Assembly (NCBI GenBank): GCA_018398585.1
Contig: JAGTTD010000024.1
Location: forward strand, 9,948,071 to 10,012,070
DNA length: 64,000 nt
Origin: Simmondsia chinensis
Taxonomy: Eukaryota; Streptophyta; Magnoliopsida; Caryophyllales; Simmondsiaceae
Direction of reading: 5' to 3'
A program made the position numbers and the translations under genes. The notes under the pieces were generated by a model, which was given only the letters and a program-made list of their open reading frames with translations, had not been told where the DNA came from and did not search any database. This document shows, piece by piece, positions 1 to 10,268 of the stretch. The stretch's first letter is position 1; each line of letters begins with the position of its first letter.

Positions 1-631
1 AAATTTTAGTCCAAGAGTGAATACGACATTTTTGGAAAAGCAAGGGCACATTTTTTTCTATCTCCATTTGTTCAGTTTTTGTAGGAGATATATGAAATCA
101 GATAGCACTTCAGAAAATGCAGGAAAATGAAGCCCCTCAATTAGAAAGGACAACTTGGAAATAGGGGAAATGTGTGTTAAAAAAAGCAAAAAAGAGGACG
201 GTCTAGTGAAGGGGTCTGTTTGGCTGTGCCGGAGTTGTTGCTGGTGGGCTGGAGGTCTGGTGGGCTTGCTGGTGTGGGCTCATGAACAGGGTCGTGGCTG
301 GTGTTGGGCTATTGGGTGTTGGGCCGGTGTTGGGCTGGTGGTGGGCCGAGGTTACTGTAGCGGTGGGGCTTGGGGTTGAAGATGATGAACAGTGCTGGCT
401 AGGGTCGGTGCGGGTCGAGCTTATGCGTTCTTGTCCCGAATCTCGATTGACTTGATTTAATTGTTTACGCATCGAATTTGCCTCATTTGCACCAACATTT
501 GACAATTTTCGGAACTTTAGTTTCAAACCTGTTAAACATAAAAATTGCCAAATGAGTGCAGAACTATAATTAAATTGGTGCAAAATAATTAAAATAACAA
601 TTAAAAGATGCATAAATACTAGCCGCATCAA
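1..631. other. Unassigned AT/GT-rich flank
   Basis: No coding region is recognised here. Positions about 200-370 are strongly G/T-rich on the plus strand, with TGTTGGGC-type motifs recurring every 10-20 bases. This creates long but low-complexity reading frames on both strands (Gly/Trp-rich on plus, Pro/Thr-rich on minus). It may be left flank or a degenerate gag segment of an older element. Confidence 0.5.
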
Positions 632-1074
632 GTGTGCTTTAATTTTGGAGTCTTGTGTTTTTGCCCCAATCTCACGTGGTTTTATTAAAACACGAAAGAA
701 ACAAAGAATTAACTTACTAAATCTTCACGGAAATTCTCCTCCTTCCTTCATGGCTTTCTTTCCCTCTTAAATATTCTCTCCTTCGTTATTGAGCAAGTTG
801 GAGCGTACTCCAACCCATCTCCCAGAAGTACATTGCTTAGGTGGGTGCCATGTTAACCCTGGGGATCAAAGTGCCGTTCATTCCATTGTACCTCTGTGGG
901 GGCATAAACGACTTCGAGCAGTGGATTCTCCACGATGCTGTAATTTCTTCGGTTAACTCTTTCCCTTATCTTCTTTTGTTAAACTCTTTTCTTTCATCGC
1001 ATTGTAATCTTGAAATCAAGTTAATTGAAATAAAGGGTTATATTTTGGTCACTCATTCACCTATTACACCAACA
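632..1074 (+). mobile_element. Copia family A, 5' LTR with internal deletion
   Basis: The first ~48 bases match the start of the LTR at 9268 (AGTGTGCTT, then TTTGCCCCAAT). From about 680 the sequence matches the last ~400 bases of that LTR (TTTTATTAAAACACG to the terminal CACCAACA). Roughly 550 bases present in the 3' copy are missing at about 679/680. The position, upstream of a gag start in the same orientation, makes it the 5' LTR of the element whose pol begins again at 6404. No canonical initiator-Met primer-binding site follows it. Confidence 0.75.
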
Positions 1075-1117
1075 ATCTAAGTCGGTTATTATAAGGAGTA
1101 ATCATATCACACCTGAT

Positions 1118-1291
1118 ATGCCTAAAACTGAGCCCTTGGATGGGAAGAACTGCAAGGTATGGGCTAATAAGATGGAGTTCTTTCTTGGCCAAATAAAGGT
1201 TCGTTATACTATGTTCAATGATAGAGCCCCACCGAGTTCCAATAAGGATTTTGAATCATACTTGTGGAGGGATGCTTCTCCATTATATGAT
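1118..1291 (+). pseudogene. Copia family A gag, N-terminal stub
   Basis: The frame starts MPKTEPLDGKNCKVWANKM and reads FFLGQIKVRY, which resembles copia Gag N-termini (a DG-x-NF-x-x-W-x-x-KM pattern). Gag is the structural protein that packages element RNA. The frame is cut after about 58 codons, where the sequence changes to the LTR of another element at 1292, so gag, protease and most of integrase of this element are absent. Family assignment rests on the N-terminal pattern and the adjoining LTR. Confidence 0.65.
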
Positions 1292-1703
1292 TGTTATGAT
1301 TCAAGAAGATCTTAGATCATAACCTAGGAGAGAGAACAAGAGATGGGGAAGAATTGAGAAGGAGATGAGAAGGATAGAGAGAATTTAGATGAGAAAGGAG
1401 ATATTTTGTCTATTCATTGAATGAGAATTACAAATGAAGAACCACTACTTGTACTACTAAGACTTAAGGTGGCAAAGCATACAAAATATCTAATAAAAAT
1501 ATCTACAACACTAACTACCCTAGCCGACATTCCCACCAATATCTAACAAGCTTAGGAATTCACTAATAGACGATTAATACTACTAATGAACTAATAAAGC
1601 TAATACATGGCTAAAACCACTAAAAGACTAATAGAACTAATACAATTGAATTGATCTACTTGATTACTACTAATGAATTATTACTACTTTATCCTACAAC
1701 CAC
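1292..1703 (-). mobile_element. Family B LTR, minus orientation
   Basis: Read on the minus strand this segment is a diverged copy of the LTRs at 3060-3408 and 6015-6403. It shares the terminal stretch with a conserved CTAGGTTAT-like motif near the 3' end and a CT-rich AATTCTC region. On the plus strand it begins TGTTATGATTCAAG and stops at a purine-tract complement (CACTCCCC at about 1702-1709). It interrupts the copia gag stub exactly at its left edge. Confidence 0.65.
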
Positions 1704-3036
1704 TCCCCAGGAAACTTCTTGCCCTAAAAATCTTATTAAGAAGTTTGACTCTTGTTGTATCTTAAATTGTTCCCAAATGCATCTTCCTTTCTGAGATTAA
1801 ACCAAGAATTAACTCCCATGTATCTGCCAGCCCTGTTGCTGAAACATGCGTGAACCAAGGTAGCCAGGGGTACTAAATTACAATGCTATTCTTGTTTTTA
1901 ATCATACCTAGAACTGTACTCTTGACTGAACTAGCTGCGATTAACCTGCTTCCAGCAGTCTGGTGCAAACTCCCTGTAAATCTTGCTTTTAACTTTTCAC
2001 AATATCATCAATCCAAATAACATCAGATATAGCATGCTCACTGAAGGCTTTCCTAAGCTCAAGTTCAAGCTATCCTTTTGAATATCTTGTTCCTCGGCAT
2101 AAAATTTACACACTTTTTCCAACCAAGGATATAATTCAACTGTAACGTCTGAACAAAAAACTAAACTTCCCTCTCTTCTTGCCTTCAAATTAGTACTCCC
2201 TCTATGACACTTCCTTTCTTTTTTGTTGTATCCCAAGTAATAGCTTCATCCAAGCATTTAAACTTCATCAGACCCTCTTGGTACCTCCTCAATCTGAACA
2301 TAACGTTCTATTCTCCCACCTGACAATTCTTGATTACACTGATTATACTTGAAGAACAATATCTTCTTGATCTAAGGCTTAGTGATCATCCTTCTCCTCT
2401 TTAGATGCATAAATCAAAACTTAGGCTTCTTAACATACCTCTTACTCACTATCACTACAATTTCTTGCCATGACTTGGAAAGGTAGCTAAGGACCAAGTT
2501 ATAAACCCATACTACTTGACCTTCATATAATTGTGTTGCTAATTGCACTTCCTGTGAACCAAGAATGCCATATAAGCAAAAGTGCCCTCACACCTTTGGA
2601 CTTTAGGCTTAAACCCACCAAGTAAGCTCAATAAGGAATAGCTTCCACTTTTTCTTGCTTTGTCAACCAGCCTCATGATTTTCAGTTGATCCAGTTGCGT
2701 CGCGTACTTCTTGACTAAACCAATGTGATTCCTTACTAAATTATTAGCAACCTTGATAGAAGTCTGCCTTCCCCAAGTCTGCTTGAATGTCTTTAGAATC
2801 CAAGATTTGAGTTGAGGTCTATCTAATGCCACAAACACGACATTGGGCTGCCTAAACCTCATGTTCTTGACCATGTATGGAATTTAAAGGACTCTTACAT
2901 TTGATGTAGGAAGTAGAAAATCCGATGGTCTACCATTGTCATTCAAAATTTTCCAAGCTCTTGCTCTAGTTATCTTGCTAATATACTTCTTTTTGCGGCT
3001 GCTGTAGACATTTAGCATGCTCATACTGCTTAGATG
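1704..3036 (-). mobile_element. Internal remnant of minus-strand family B element
   Basis: This follows the antisense LTR and a polypurine-like tract, so it should be the 3' internal part of a minus-strand LTR retroelement. The longest frame (2539-2874, minus, 111 codons) matches no gag, protease, polymerase or integrase motif I can recognise. No second LTR of this copy is seen; the next feature is the plus-strand family B element. The right boundary is approximate. Confidence 0.45.
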
Positions 3037-3059
3037 TGCTGTAAGCTTCGATCACAGTA

Positions 3060-3408
3060 GCTTGGTTGAAATGAATTAGTATAAGTCACTAGTATTAGTC
3101 ATATTAGTACTTTCATTAGTGTAAGCCTTGTATTAATCAAGATATTTTGGAGGGAATGTCTGTTAAGGAGGGAGTTAGGTGGTTTATCTAGGTGAAGTGA
3201 ATTGTTAGATATTTTCTCTTGTAATCATCTTAGGCTAGAATTAGTATAAGTTGTTTGTCTTTCATTGTAATAAGGCATGGATGAATATTGAATCTCTCTT
3301 CTTTCTCCCTAATTCCCTACCTCTCATCTATATTCTCTCTATTTGTCACCTATTTCACTTTCTCTTATCCTTAGGTTATAATTCAAGAATTACCTTGGAT
3401 CATGACTA
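3060..3408 (+). repeat. Family B 5' LTR
   Basis: It aligns base by base with 6060-6403 over shared motifs (CACTAGTATTAGTCATATTAG, shown here as its first 20 bases CACTAGTATTAGTCATATTA; GGTGAAGTGAATTGTTAGAT; CATGGA-GAATATTGAAT). The first ~45 bases of the 3' copy are poorly matched, so the true start may lie nearer 3037. It ends next to the primer-binding site. Confidence 0.7.
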
Positions 3409-3409
3409 T

Positions 3410-3421
3410 TGGTATCAAAGC
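3410..3421 (+). promoter_or_regulatory. tRNA-iMet primer-binding site of family B
   Basis: TGGTATCAAAGC lies two bases after the 5' LTR. The plant consensus complementary to the initiator Met tRNA 3' end is TGGTATCAGAGC, so there is one G-to-A change. It would prime minus-strand DNA synthesis. Confidence 0.75.
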
Positions 3422-3856
3422 CTTGTGAATTTGCTTTCGATTGAGTTGAATTGAATTCAATTTGATTGCTTACGCATTAGATTAAGCTTATTGATATCAA
3501 ACTCTTGATCTTTGAAATTGATCAAGATATTGTGTTGAATTGCCAGATTATGCAAACCGCTTGCAGCAACAGTGAATTTACTCCTCTGTTGTGCTCCTTT
3601 ACACTAAATTGAGCTGCATTGATGCATATTCTACGATTCTTATACTTGATCGTGTTAAATAAGATTAGAATTGTGCTAGGATTAAGATTTCAGTAAAAGG
3701 CTTTCTATTATTTTGAATTATAACTGATTGCATCTGCTGTTCAGATTACATTTGATCAAGTCCTTGGCTCAAAAGCCTGCTGTTAATTATCAATTCAGGA
3801 TATTAAAGATATAAATAAGAGATCAAGCTGAAATTGCATGCGAATTAGTTGAATCA

Positions 3857-5818
3857 ATGGTTCTGAATTTAGGACTTCTACTTCAGTTGAGCAGAAGCAT
3901 TGCTTTGACATTGCTAACAATGGCTGGTGTGGTTGCTGATAGCTCTACTCAGTCAGAACAATTTGTTCCAGTGCTGCAGCTATTACAAGAGATGTACGAT
4001 TCAATGAAGAATCATCACCAATCAATGAAGCAATTGATACATCAGTCTTTCGAGAGTCGGCAGTTAATGGACCAATGGATAGGAGGAGTGCAAGAATGGA
4101 TGCAGCAGCAAACTGTGGAAACGCAAGGTAAGAATGAAGTGGCATCGGTTCAGAGTTATGTTTCAAATTTACAGCTAGATCCGGATGACTTGATGCAAGA
4201 TCAACAATAAAATCTGAAGGTGAAAGATCATTTTCGTGCTTGTGTACCAATCGTACAACCTATGAAGAATGAACCGCATAAGATACAAGTGCTAGCTGTG
4301 AGTTGTACTTCTGTTCTGCAGCCTATCTTGCAAGCAAATGTGACTGCTTTAGAATCACAAGTGTTGAGCACAAAAGTGGCAAAACTAAGGCCTCTTGATC
4401 CAGGGAAGGAGGAGCTTAGTGATATGTTTGAGTGCAAATGTGAACAATTGAGTTGGAGCCATGCTAAGATTGATCAAGCAGTTGTTCGAGGGCCAATGAC
4501 CAGATCAACTGCAATTGAGAATGAATCTATAGCAAACCGGATCAACTGTAATTGAGAATGAATATATAGCAACTCGATCAGGTTTTGGAGCACTACAATC
4601 TAAAGTAGGTGCATTTTAATCAGGAATTGATGCATCACTACCTGAGGAGCAACTTGTGGAATCAAGTTTTAGAATTGCAAGCTGGACACATGTGCAGATT
4701 GAGGTACTGAGCACCAGAAAGTTACGGTTGAGGTTCACATTACAACAATGTAAGGAGATCAGTTTGGTCATTCAGCTAAAACTCAAGAAATGTTATTCAA
4801 GCAAGAAATTAAGAAAGAAAGAAAGACTAATCTTCGCTTACAAAGAAAGTGTGCCAGATTTCCTTCCCCTCAAGGGAAATAAAGTGATCCTTGAAAAGTT
4901 TTTTATGCTCATGATATGAAGTTGAGCCAGCCCAAGGTGGTGGTGTTGTTAATAGATAGACTTGGGGCTTGTTCATGGATAAAAAGGGCAATGAAATTAG
5001 CAAGAAAGAGGTGTAAGTCAGTGAGCATTGATACAGAATCATTAAGAAATAGAGCTAATACTACAGCAGTGCAAGAAAACTCGGCAGAGGAGTGGTCTGA
5101 TCTTATTCTAGTGAGAAGAGACGTTCCAATTCAGCCGAGTAAAGGGCTAGATCAGATCCAAATGCAGACACAAGTGTGTGGAGCGTGTGGAGTTGATGTT
5201 TATTCATCTAAGTGTACTAACAATAGGCCCCCTAATCTAAGGAAATTGGAGCAATCTATTGAGATCAGCACAGAAAAATTCAGAAGTAAAATTGTGTTGG
5301 TAGATATCTTGGTTGATCAACCACATTCTTAGAGCTCAAGTAGTGGAGGAATTCAGTTTAAAGCTTGGTCCAAAGTGGGAAGAAGTAAGAGGAAAGGCCA
5401 AAGGAGGAGGTATAGTGGCAATAAAGAGTTTATGTTTGGATTAAAATGTCAATCCAAGCTGATTTTGTTGGCTTCCGATGTTGAATTAGCAAGGCTGTTA
5501 GATAAGGAGCTAGGATTTGGTATGATTCAAATTAAAAGTAAAGGGAATCCTCCAAAGGTCCAATCCAATGTAAGGCCTCCTAAATTCTTTTGGTTTACAC
5601 TCCAATGGCACCAATTGAAACAACAAGTCAGCCCTAGAATCGATTGTAAAGAAAATGAAGGCATAAGTGATGTTCAAAATTATACAACGGAAGAGAGGGT
5701 GGATGAGTGTCAGTGGTGTGTTGTGAAGATCAATCACTTTGAATGCAAGGTCCAGAGAGTTTTCGTTGAGAAGTACTATATGAGAACAAGTGCAATCTCT
5801 GCTATTGTGCTTGGTTAA
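3857..5818 (+). pseudogene. Family B internal coding remnants (gag-like, unrecognised)
   Basis: Successive plus-strand frames at 3857-4210, 4220-4555, 4656-4919, 4916-5332 and 5375-5818 suggest one broken coding region. The first encodes a hydrophilic Gln/Met-rich, probably coiled-coil segment (LQLLQEMYDSMKNHHQSMKQ), comparable in style and position to the Gag start of the gypsy element at 51424. The others are Lys/Arg-rich; 4916-5332 has CGACGVDVYSSKC, which is cysteine-rich but not a standard zinc knuckle. No catalytic motif of a pol protein is visible. The products are unidentified. Confidence 0.4.
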
Positions 5819-6014
5819 GTAAGTAAGGAGGCGGTGAGCAGCCCAGACATGGCCTTAGATGCATTATTAAGAAGTACTAATGCAAATACAAAGTCATTGC
5901 TTGTTGTCTTGAAGGAAGGCAAGAGGTTCCAAGACCTTAGAATTCAAATTTACTTGGATTAATTAACCCGCCGAGACTCTTTTGAAGGGCAAGCATCTCT
6001 AAAGGGGAGAGTAT

Positions 6015-6403
6015 TGTTATGACCGGGACTTGGGATTAAGTACTAGGAAGTCATTGGTTGTAATGAAATAATATAAGCCACTAGTATTAGTCATATTAGT
6101 ACTTTCTTTAGTGTTACCTTGTATTAATCGAGATATTTTGTAGGGAATGTTGGTTATTGGGGGGAGTTAGGTGGTTTGTCTAGGTGAAGTGAATTGTTAG
6201 ATATTTTTCCTTGTAATCATCTTAGGCTAGAATAAGTAGTTTGTCTTGCATTGAAATAAGGCATGGACGAATATTGAATATCTCTTCTTTCTCCCTAATT
6301 CTCTCTGCTTCTCATCTATATTCCCTCTTTTTCTAATATATTTCACTTCTTTCTCATCCCATACTCTCTTATCCCTAGGTTATGATTACCTTGGATCATG
6401 ACA
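6015..6403 (+). repeat. Family B 3' LTR
   Basis: It starts TGTTATGACC directly after the purine tract and ends GGATCATGACA. The following sequence (GTATGATATTACATTCC) is the copia A integrase frame, so this marks the right edge of the insertion. No matching 5-bp duplication could be confirmed on the left because the 5' LTR edge is eroded. Confidence 0.75.
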
Positions 6404-6775
6404 GTATGATATTACATTCCTCAAGAAACATTGTGAGAAACTTGACATAGTTCAGGAGGTCCCAGCCCCTTATACACCTCAACAGAATGGTATAGCTGAG
6501 AGGAAAAATCGCACACTTAAAGAGATGATGAATGCCATGCTAATTAGCTAAGGCTTACCCTCGAGCTTGCGGGGGAAAGCCATGTTTTCTGCTTGTCATG
6601 TAAATAGGGTTCCACATAAGAAGTTAGATAGAACCCCGTATGAATTATGAAAGGGCTATGCACTTAACCTGAAATACCTAAAATATGAGGGTGTCTAGCT
6701 AAAGTAGGGATTCCTTAGTTTAAAAGAAGCAAAATTGGCCCTAAAACTATAGATGTTATTTTTGTTGGTTATGCC
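6404..6775 (+). pseudogene. Copia family A integrase, C-terminal part
   Basis: Translation gives a copia integrase tail: LKKHCEKLDIVQEVPAPYTP followed by QQNGIAERKNRTLKEMM, which holds the glutamate of the DDE catalytic triad. RVPHKKLDRTPYE then marks the end of the core. The upstream triad aspartates are missing because of the family B insertions and associated loss. Stops occur (for example LIS-stop at about 6549), so it is not functional. Confidence 0.85.
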
Positions 6776-7111
6776 ATGAACAGTGCTGCATCTAAATTCA
6801 TGCTTTTGAATGACTCGAGTCCTGGGCTTAGTAAAATAATGGAATCTCAAGATGCTGAATTCTTCAAGAATAAGTTTCCCGTGAAAGAATCTATGCTTGC
6901 TTCATTACCTGATTTTGTTCTTATTGCATCTGCATCATCATCAAGTCATGTGCCCCCTGAACTTGAGGTTCAGGAACTTAGAAGAAGTAAGAGAACTCGA
7001 ACCGGGGCAAGTTTTGGACTAGACTTCAATACTGGTTTCTTCTTTGAACATTATGACTTTAATGAACATGTTCTAAATGCATTCATGCTAGAGGAAAATC
7101 TGAGGCCATGA
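6776..7111 (+). pseudogene. Copia family A integrase-RT linker
   Basis: An open frame of 111 codons covers the variable region between integrase and reverse transcriptase. It includes DAEFFKNKFPVKESMLASLP and the Arg-rich QELRRSKRTRT motif typical of copia polyproteins just before the RT domain. It aligns with 15322-15623 in element A2. Its initiator Met is not a true start: this was an internal polyprotein segment. Confidence 0.8.
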
Positions 7112-8080
7112 GAATGATAGAAGCTCCCTTTTGAAGAGAGGTCATAAGAACACTTGGGTGTTAATGGACCTTCCATGAGGATGCAAACCTATAGGGTGCA
7201 AGTAGATGTTTAGAAAGAAACAAAGGACTGATAGGTCCACAAAGAAGTTCAAGGCCACGCTGGTGACCAAACGATACACCCAGAATTAATGAATAGACTT
7301 CTTTGATACTTACTCACCCGTTACTAAGATTGCCAGTGTGAGAGCCCTATTAGCTCTAGTGTTCGTACATAACCTCATAGTACACCAAATGGACGCTAAA
7401 ACTGCACTTTTAAATGGTGACCTTGGGGAAGAAATTTATATAGAACAACTCGAGGGGTTTGAGGTTCCTGGTATGGAGCATGAAGTGTGTAAACTTGTAA
7501 CATTTTTGTACGGACTTAAAGAAGCTCTTGGTATGGTGATGCTTCTACCCTGGTCACGCATGGGTTTGCTGTAAATAGTGGTGATGCTTGTGTGTTTTCA
7601 AAGCACGTTGCTAATTATTGTGTGATTATCTATTTGTATGTCGATGACATTCTTATTTTTGGAATGAGTGTGAAAATTGTAAATGATTCTAGGTCATTCT
7701 TGAGTACATGTTTTGATATGAAAGACCTAGGTAAGGCTGATGTGATACTTGGGGTTAAAATTGCAAGAACACCTGAGAGTTTAACCTTGAGTCAATCCCA
7801 TTACGTGGAGAAAATCTTACGAAAATTTGGTGACTTTGATGGCGCACTAACTAAAACTCCATATGACCCTAATGTTCATTTGATGAGAAACACAAGAGGT
7901 AGAGTATCACAAGCTGAATATGCAAAGATAATTAGTAGCATAATGTTCTTAATAAACTACACTCGTCCTGATATTGCCTATGGCATTAGTAGAATTAGTC
8001 GTTACACCCATAACCCTAGTGATGAGAACTGGAGTGCATTGAAAAGGTTGTTAAGGTGTCTTAAGGATACTATGAACTAG
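7112..8080 (+). pseudogene. Copia family A reverse transcriptase
   Basis: The copia RT (RVT_2) is spread over two frames: 7338-7574 (IVHQMDAKTALLNGDLGEEI, KLVTFLYGLKEAL) and 7592-8080 (IIYLYVDDILIFG, FDMKDLGKADVILGVKIART, TRPDIAYGISRISRY). The catalytic YVDD is intact at about 7636-7647. A frameshift and a small loss at about 7530-7580 remove the QAPRQWY-like block. RT copies element RNA to DNA, but this copy is broken. Confidence 0.9.
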
Positions 8081-8700
8081 GATTTACACTATTAAACGCT
8101 GCCTACTGTGTCAAAGGGACAATGTGATGCCAATTGGGTGTTTGATTGTGATGAAATTCATTCTACTAGTAGTAATGTATTTGTGCTATTTCGTGGAAAT
8201 CATCTAAACAAACTTGTATTGCTAAATTGACCATGGAATTGGAATTTATTGCTTTTGAGATGCCAGGTTTGGAAGATGAATGGCTGAGCAGTGTCCTGGG
8301 ATACATTCCATTATGGGGAAAACCCGTGCTTCAGTGTCATTGCACTGTGGCTCATGAGCAGCCATTGGAGTTGCTCAAAGTGAGGTTTATAATGGCAAGC
8401 AGAGGCATATTCGCCTCAGGTATGGTGTCGAGAGAAATTTGATCATGAACAATGTGATCTCACTCGAATTTGCGATGAGTGAAAAAAATTCTGCAGATCC
8501 ACTTGCAAAAAGCCTTGCAAGGATATTGATAAATGAAATAGCTGAGAGAATGGGTATAAAGCCCCTATATTGTCATAATCCTGGCGAATACCTAGATCGG
8601 GAGTTACTCTCAATGTTCAATGGGTCAAACGATGCTGGAGACCGAGAAATTTGTGATAACCACTCGAACCCTTCCCATGTTTGTTAGATGAGTGGTTGTA
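8081..8700 (+). pseudogene. Copia family A RNase H
   Basis: Fragmented frames after RT read CDANWVFDCDEIHSTSS, KQTCIAKLTMELEFIAFEM and VISLEFAMSEKNSADPLAKS. These correspond to the copia RNase H steps ADWAG...STSGY, SKKQ...SSAEAEY and DPLTK. Several stops and frame changes interrupt it. This closes the pol polyprotein. Element A2 (16660-17100) carries the same block and helps to recognise it. Confidence 0.8.
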
Positions 8701-9267
8701 GGATCTGCTGAAATTGCCATTACGGTGGTTGAGCTCAATGCTCTTAATGTTGTCCATAGCCCTTTGTGGGTGGTGGTGTAGGGTAGCACACCTAATGGAC
8801 ACACTGCTATTGCCCATGATGTGAGGATGAGCCTTTGGCTCTCCCATGATGTGAGGATAAGCCTTTGGCTCTTATGGATGTCCATGGCCTTTATGGTATG
8901 GGGCAGTATACCTAATGGACTTACCTACGAGACTGTGAGGGTAGAAAGTCCTTATGTCAAGAGTATGAGATCACTCTCTAGAGCAGTTTTGATACTAAAT
9001 TTTAGATTATTTTTGTGGGATCTCATACGTCCTGATTGCGGAGTGCATTTCAGCCTCGAGAACCACATGAAGGGGTTAGGTATGCTCTTCAAAATGGCTG
9101 CTCATGGTTCTAGACCTTGTTCGCCAACGGGTGCTTCTGGGACGTGCTTAGTCACTAGGTGCTGTTTAAAGTCCAAAAGACATTAGCATCATCAAGCGTG
9201 GGTCTCACTGCTCCATAACATTCTTTTTGTCTTTCCTTCCTTTCTCAAATTGAACCATATGGGAGAT
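8701..9267 (+). mobile_element. Copia family A 3' internal spacer and polypurine tract
   Basis: Non-coding region between RNase H and the 3' LTR. It contains a short duplication (GATGTGAGGATGAGCC-TTGGCTC at 8818-8842 and again at 8849-8873). It ends at ATATGGGAGAT (about 9257-9267), the purine-rich primer for plus-strand synthesis. The same spacer, diverged, occurs at 17100-17758 in A2. Confidence 0.65.
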
Positions 9268-9446
9268 TGTTGGAATTTGGGGTAGTGTGCTTAGATTTGG
9301 GGTCATGCATGTTTGCCCCAATCCCACATAGAAAATCTAGAGGAGAAGAGTCTAGTATATACATCCCCTTTTCCTTGTATTTGGTGAAGTCATGAAGGGC
9401 CTAGAAGGGGTTTTGTGAACCACACAAGCGAGTGTATATGGGCCTT

Positions 9447-9477
<31 letters not shown>

Positions 9478-10268
9478 GCCCCCACCGAGCCAGCTGCCAC
9501 GCGATGTGGTGTGGTTTGGACTTTGTCTAAGCCGAACTTTTATTTTTACGACCCTTTTATTTGTTTAAGTTGTCATAAATAAAGTCGAGATGAGTTCTTC
9601 TTATTAGGTTGCCCTTGAGGCTATCAGCTCGAGCTCGAGGTGTCCTACTTAATCGATCTAGAAGGTGCTATATTGAGGAGTTGTCCATAATCCAATCTGG
9701 AGGCTCGACTATATGTTTTGACAGCATCTTCCCCCGCTCTTTCCTTAATTGTATTTCCCATAACTGGCCGGATTTTAAGGCTCCCCATATCCCCGACTTT
9801 TCTTGTTTTAGGCGGATTCTTTGCCATGACGTTTTCCTTAATGAACAAGGAATTTGCTCTATAAATACCATCCCTTAGGATTTTATTAAAACACGAAAAA
9901 AACCACATAATTAACATAAGAAATCTTCAGGGAAATTCTTCTTCTTCCTTCCCGGCATTTTTTCTCTCTTCTCTCTTCCGTTTCTAAGCGAAATGAGGTG
10001 TACTCCAACCCATCTCCTTGGAGTACACTGCTGAGATGGGTGCCTTATTAATCTTAGGGTCGGAGTGCCATTCATCCCATTGTACCTCTGTGGGGGCATA
10101 AATAATTTAGGGCAGTGGATTCTCAATGGCATGACAATTTCTTCAGTTATCTCTTTCCCTTTTGTTCTTTTGTTAAAGTCGTTTGTTTCATCATTTTGTA
10201 ATCTCAAAATCAAGTTAATTGAAATAAAGAGTTACATCTTGGTCGCTCATTCACCTATTACACCAACA
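9268..10268 (+). mobile_element. Copia family A 3' LTR (1001 bp)
   Basis: It begins TGTTGGAATTTGGGG right after the polypurine tract and ends CACCTATTACACCAACA. A TATA box (TATAAATA, 9860-9867) lies about 590 bases in, as expected for an LTR promoter, and a run of 29 C residues is at 9447-9475. Related LTR sequence occurs at 632-1074 and in the split copy 17759-17930 plus 23700-24491, which supports the boundaries. Confidence 0.85.
9447..9475 (+). repeat. Poly-C tract, 29 bp
   Basis: An uninterrupted run of 29 cytosines inside the family A LTR. The split A2 LTR has only a short C run at the same place (about 23702), so the tract expanded in this copy or is an assembly length artefact. Confidence 0.95.

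Larger units (their letters stand above)
3037..6403 (+). mobile_element. Family B non-autonomous LTR retroelement
   Basis: Two direct LTRs (about 3060-3408 and 6015-6403) flank about 2.6 kb. A primer-binding site for initiator Met tRNA follows the first LTR (TGGTATCAAAGC at 3410, one mismatch from TGGTATCAGAGC), and a polypurine tract (AAAGGGGAGAG, 6001-6011) precedes the second. The interior has short frames but no recognisable protease, reverse transcriptase, RNase H or integrase. This fits a LARD or gag-only derivative mobilised by a gypsy-type partner. The LTR start TGTTATGA and the PPT context resemble those of the gypsy element at 50892. The element sits in the copia A integrase region. 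Confidence 0.7.

Noticed and set aside
203..631. 142-codon minus-strand frame, Thr/Pro/His-rich
   Set aside because: Composition follows the G/T-rich strand opposite (shadow of low complexity); no domain and no neighbouring exon signals.
3410..3421. tRNA gene at the Met-tRNA-like sequences (also 22681 and 51319)
   Set aside because: Only 12 bases match the tRNA 3' end and they directly follow LTRs; these are primer-binding sites.
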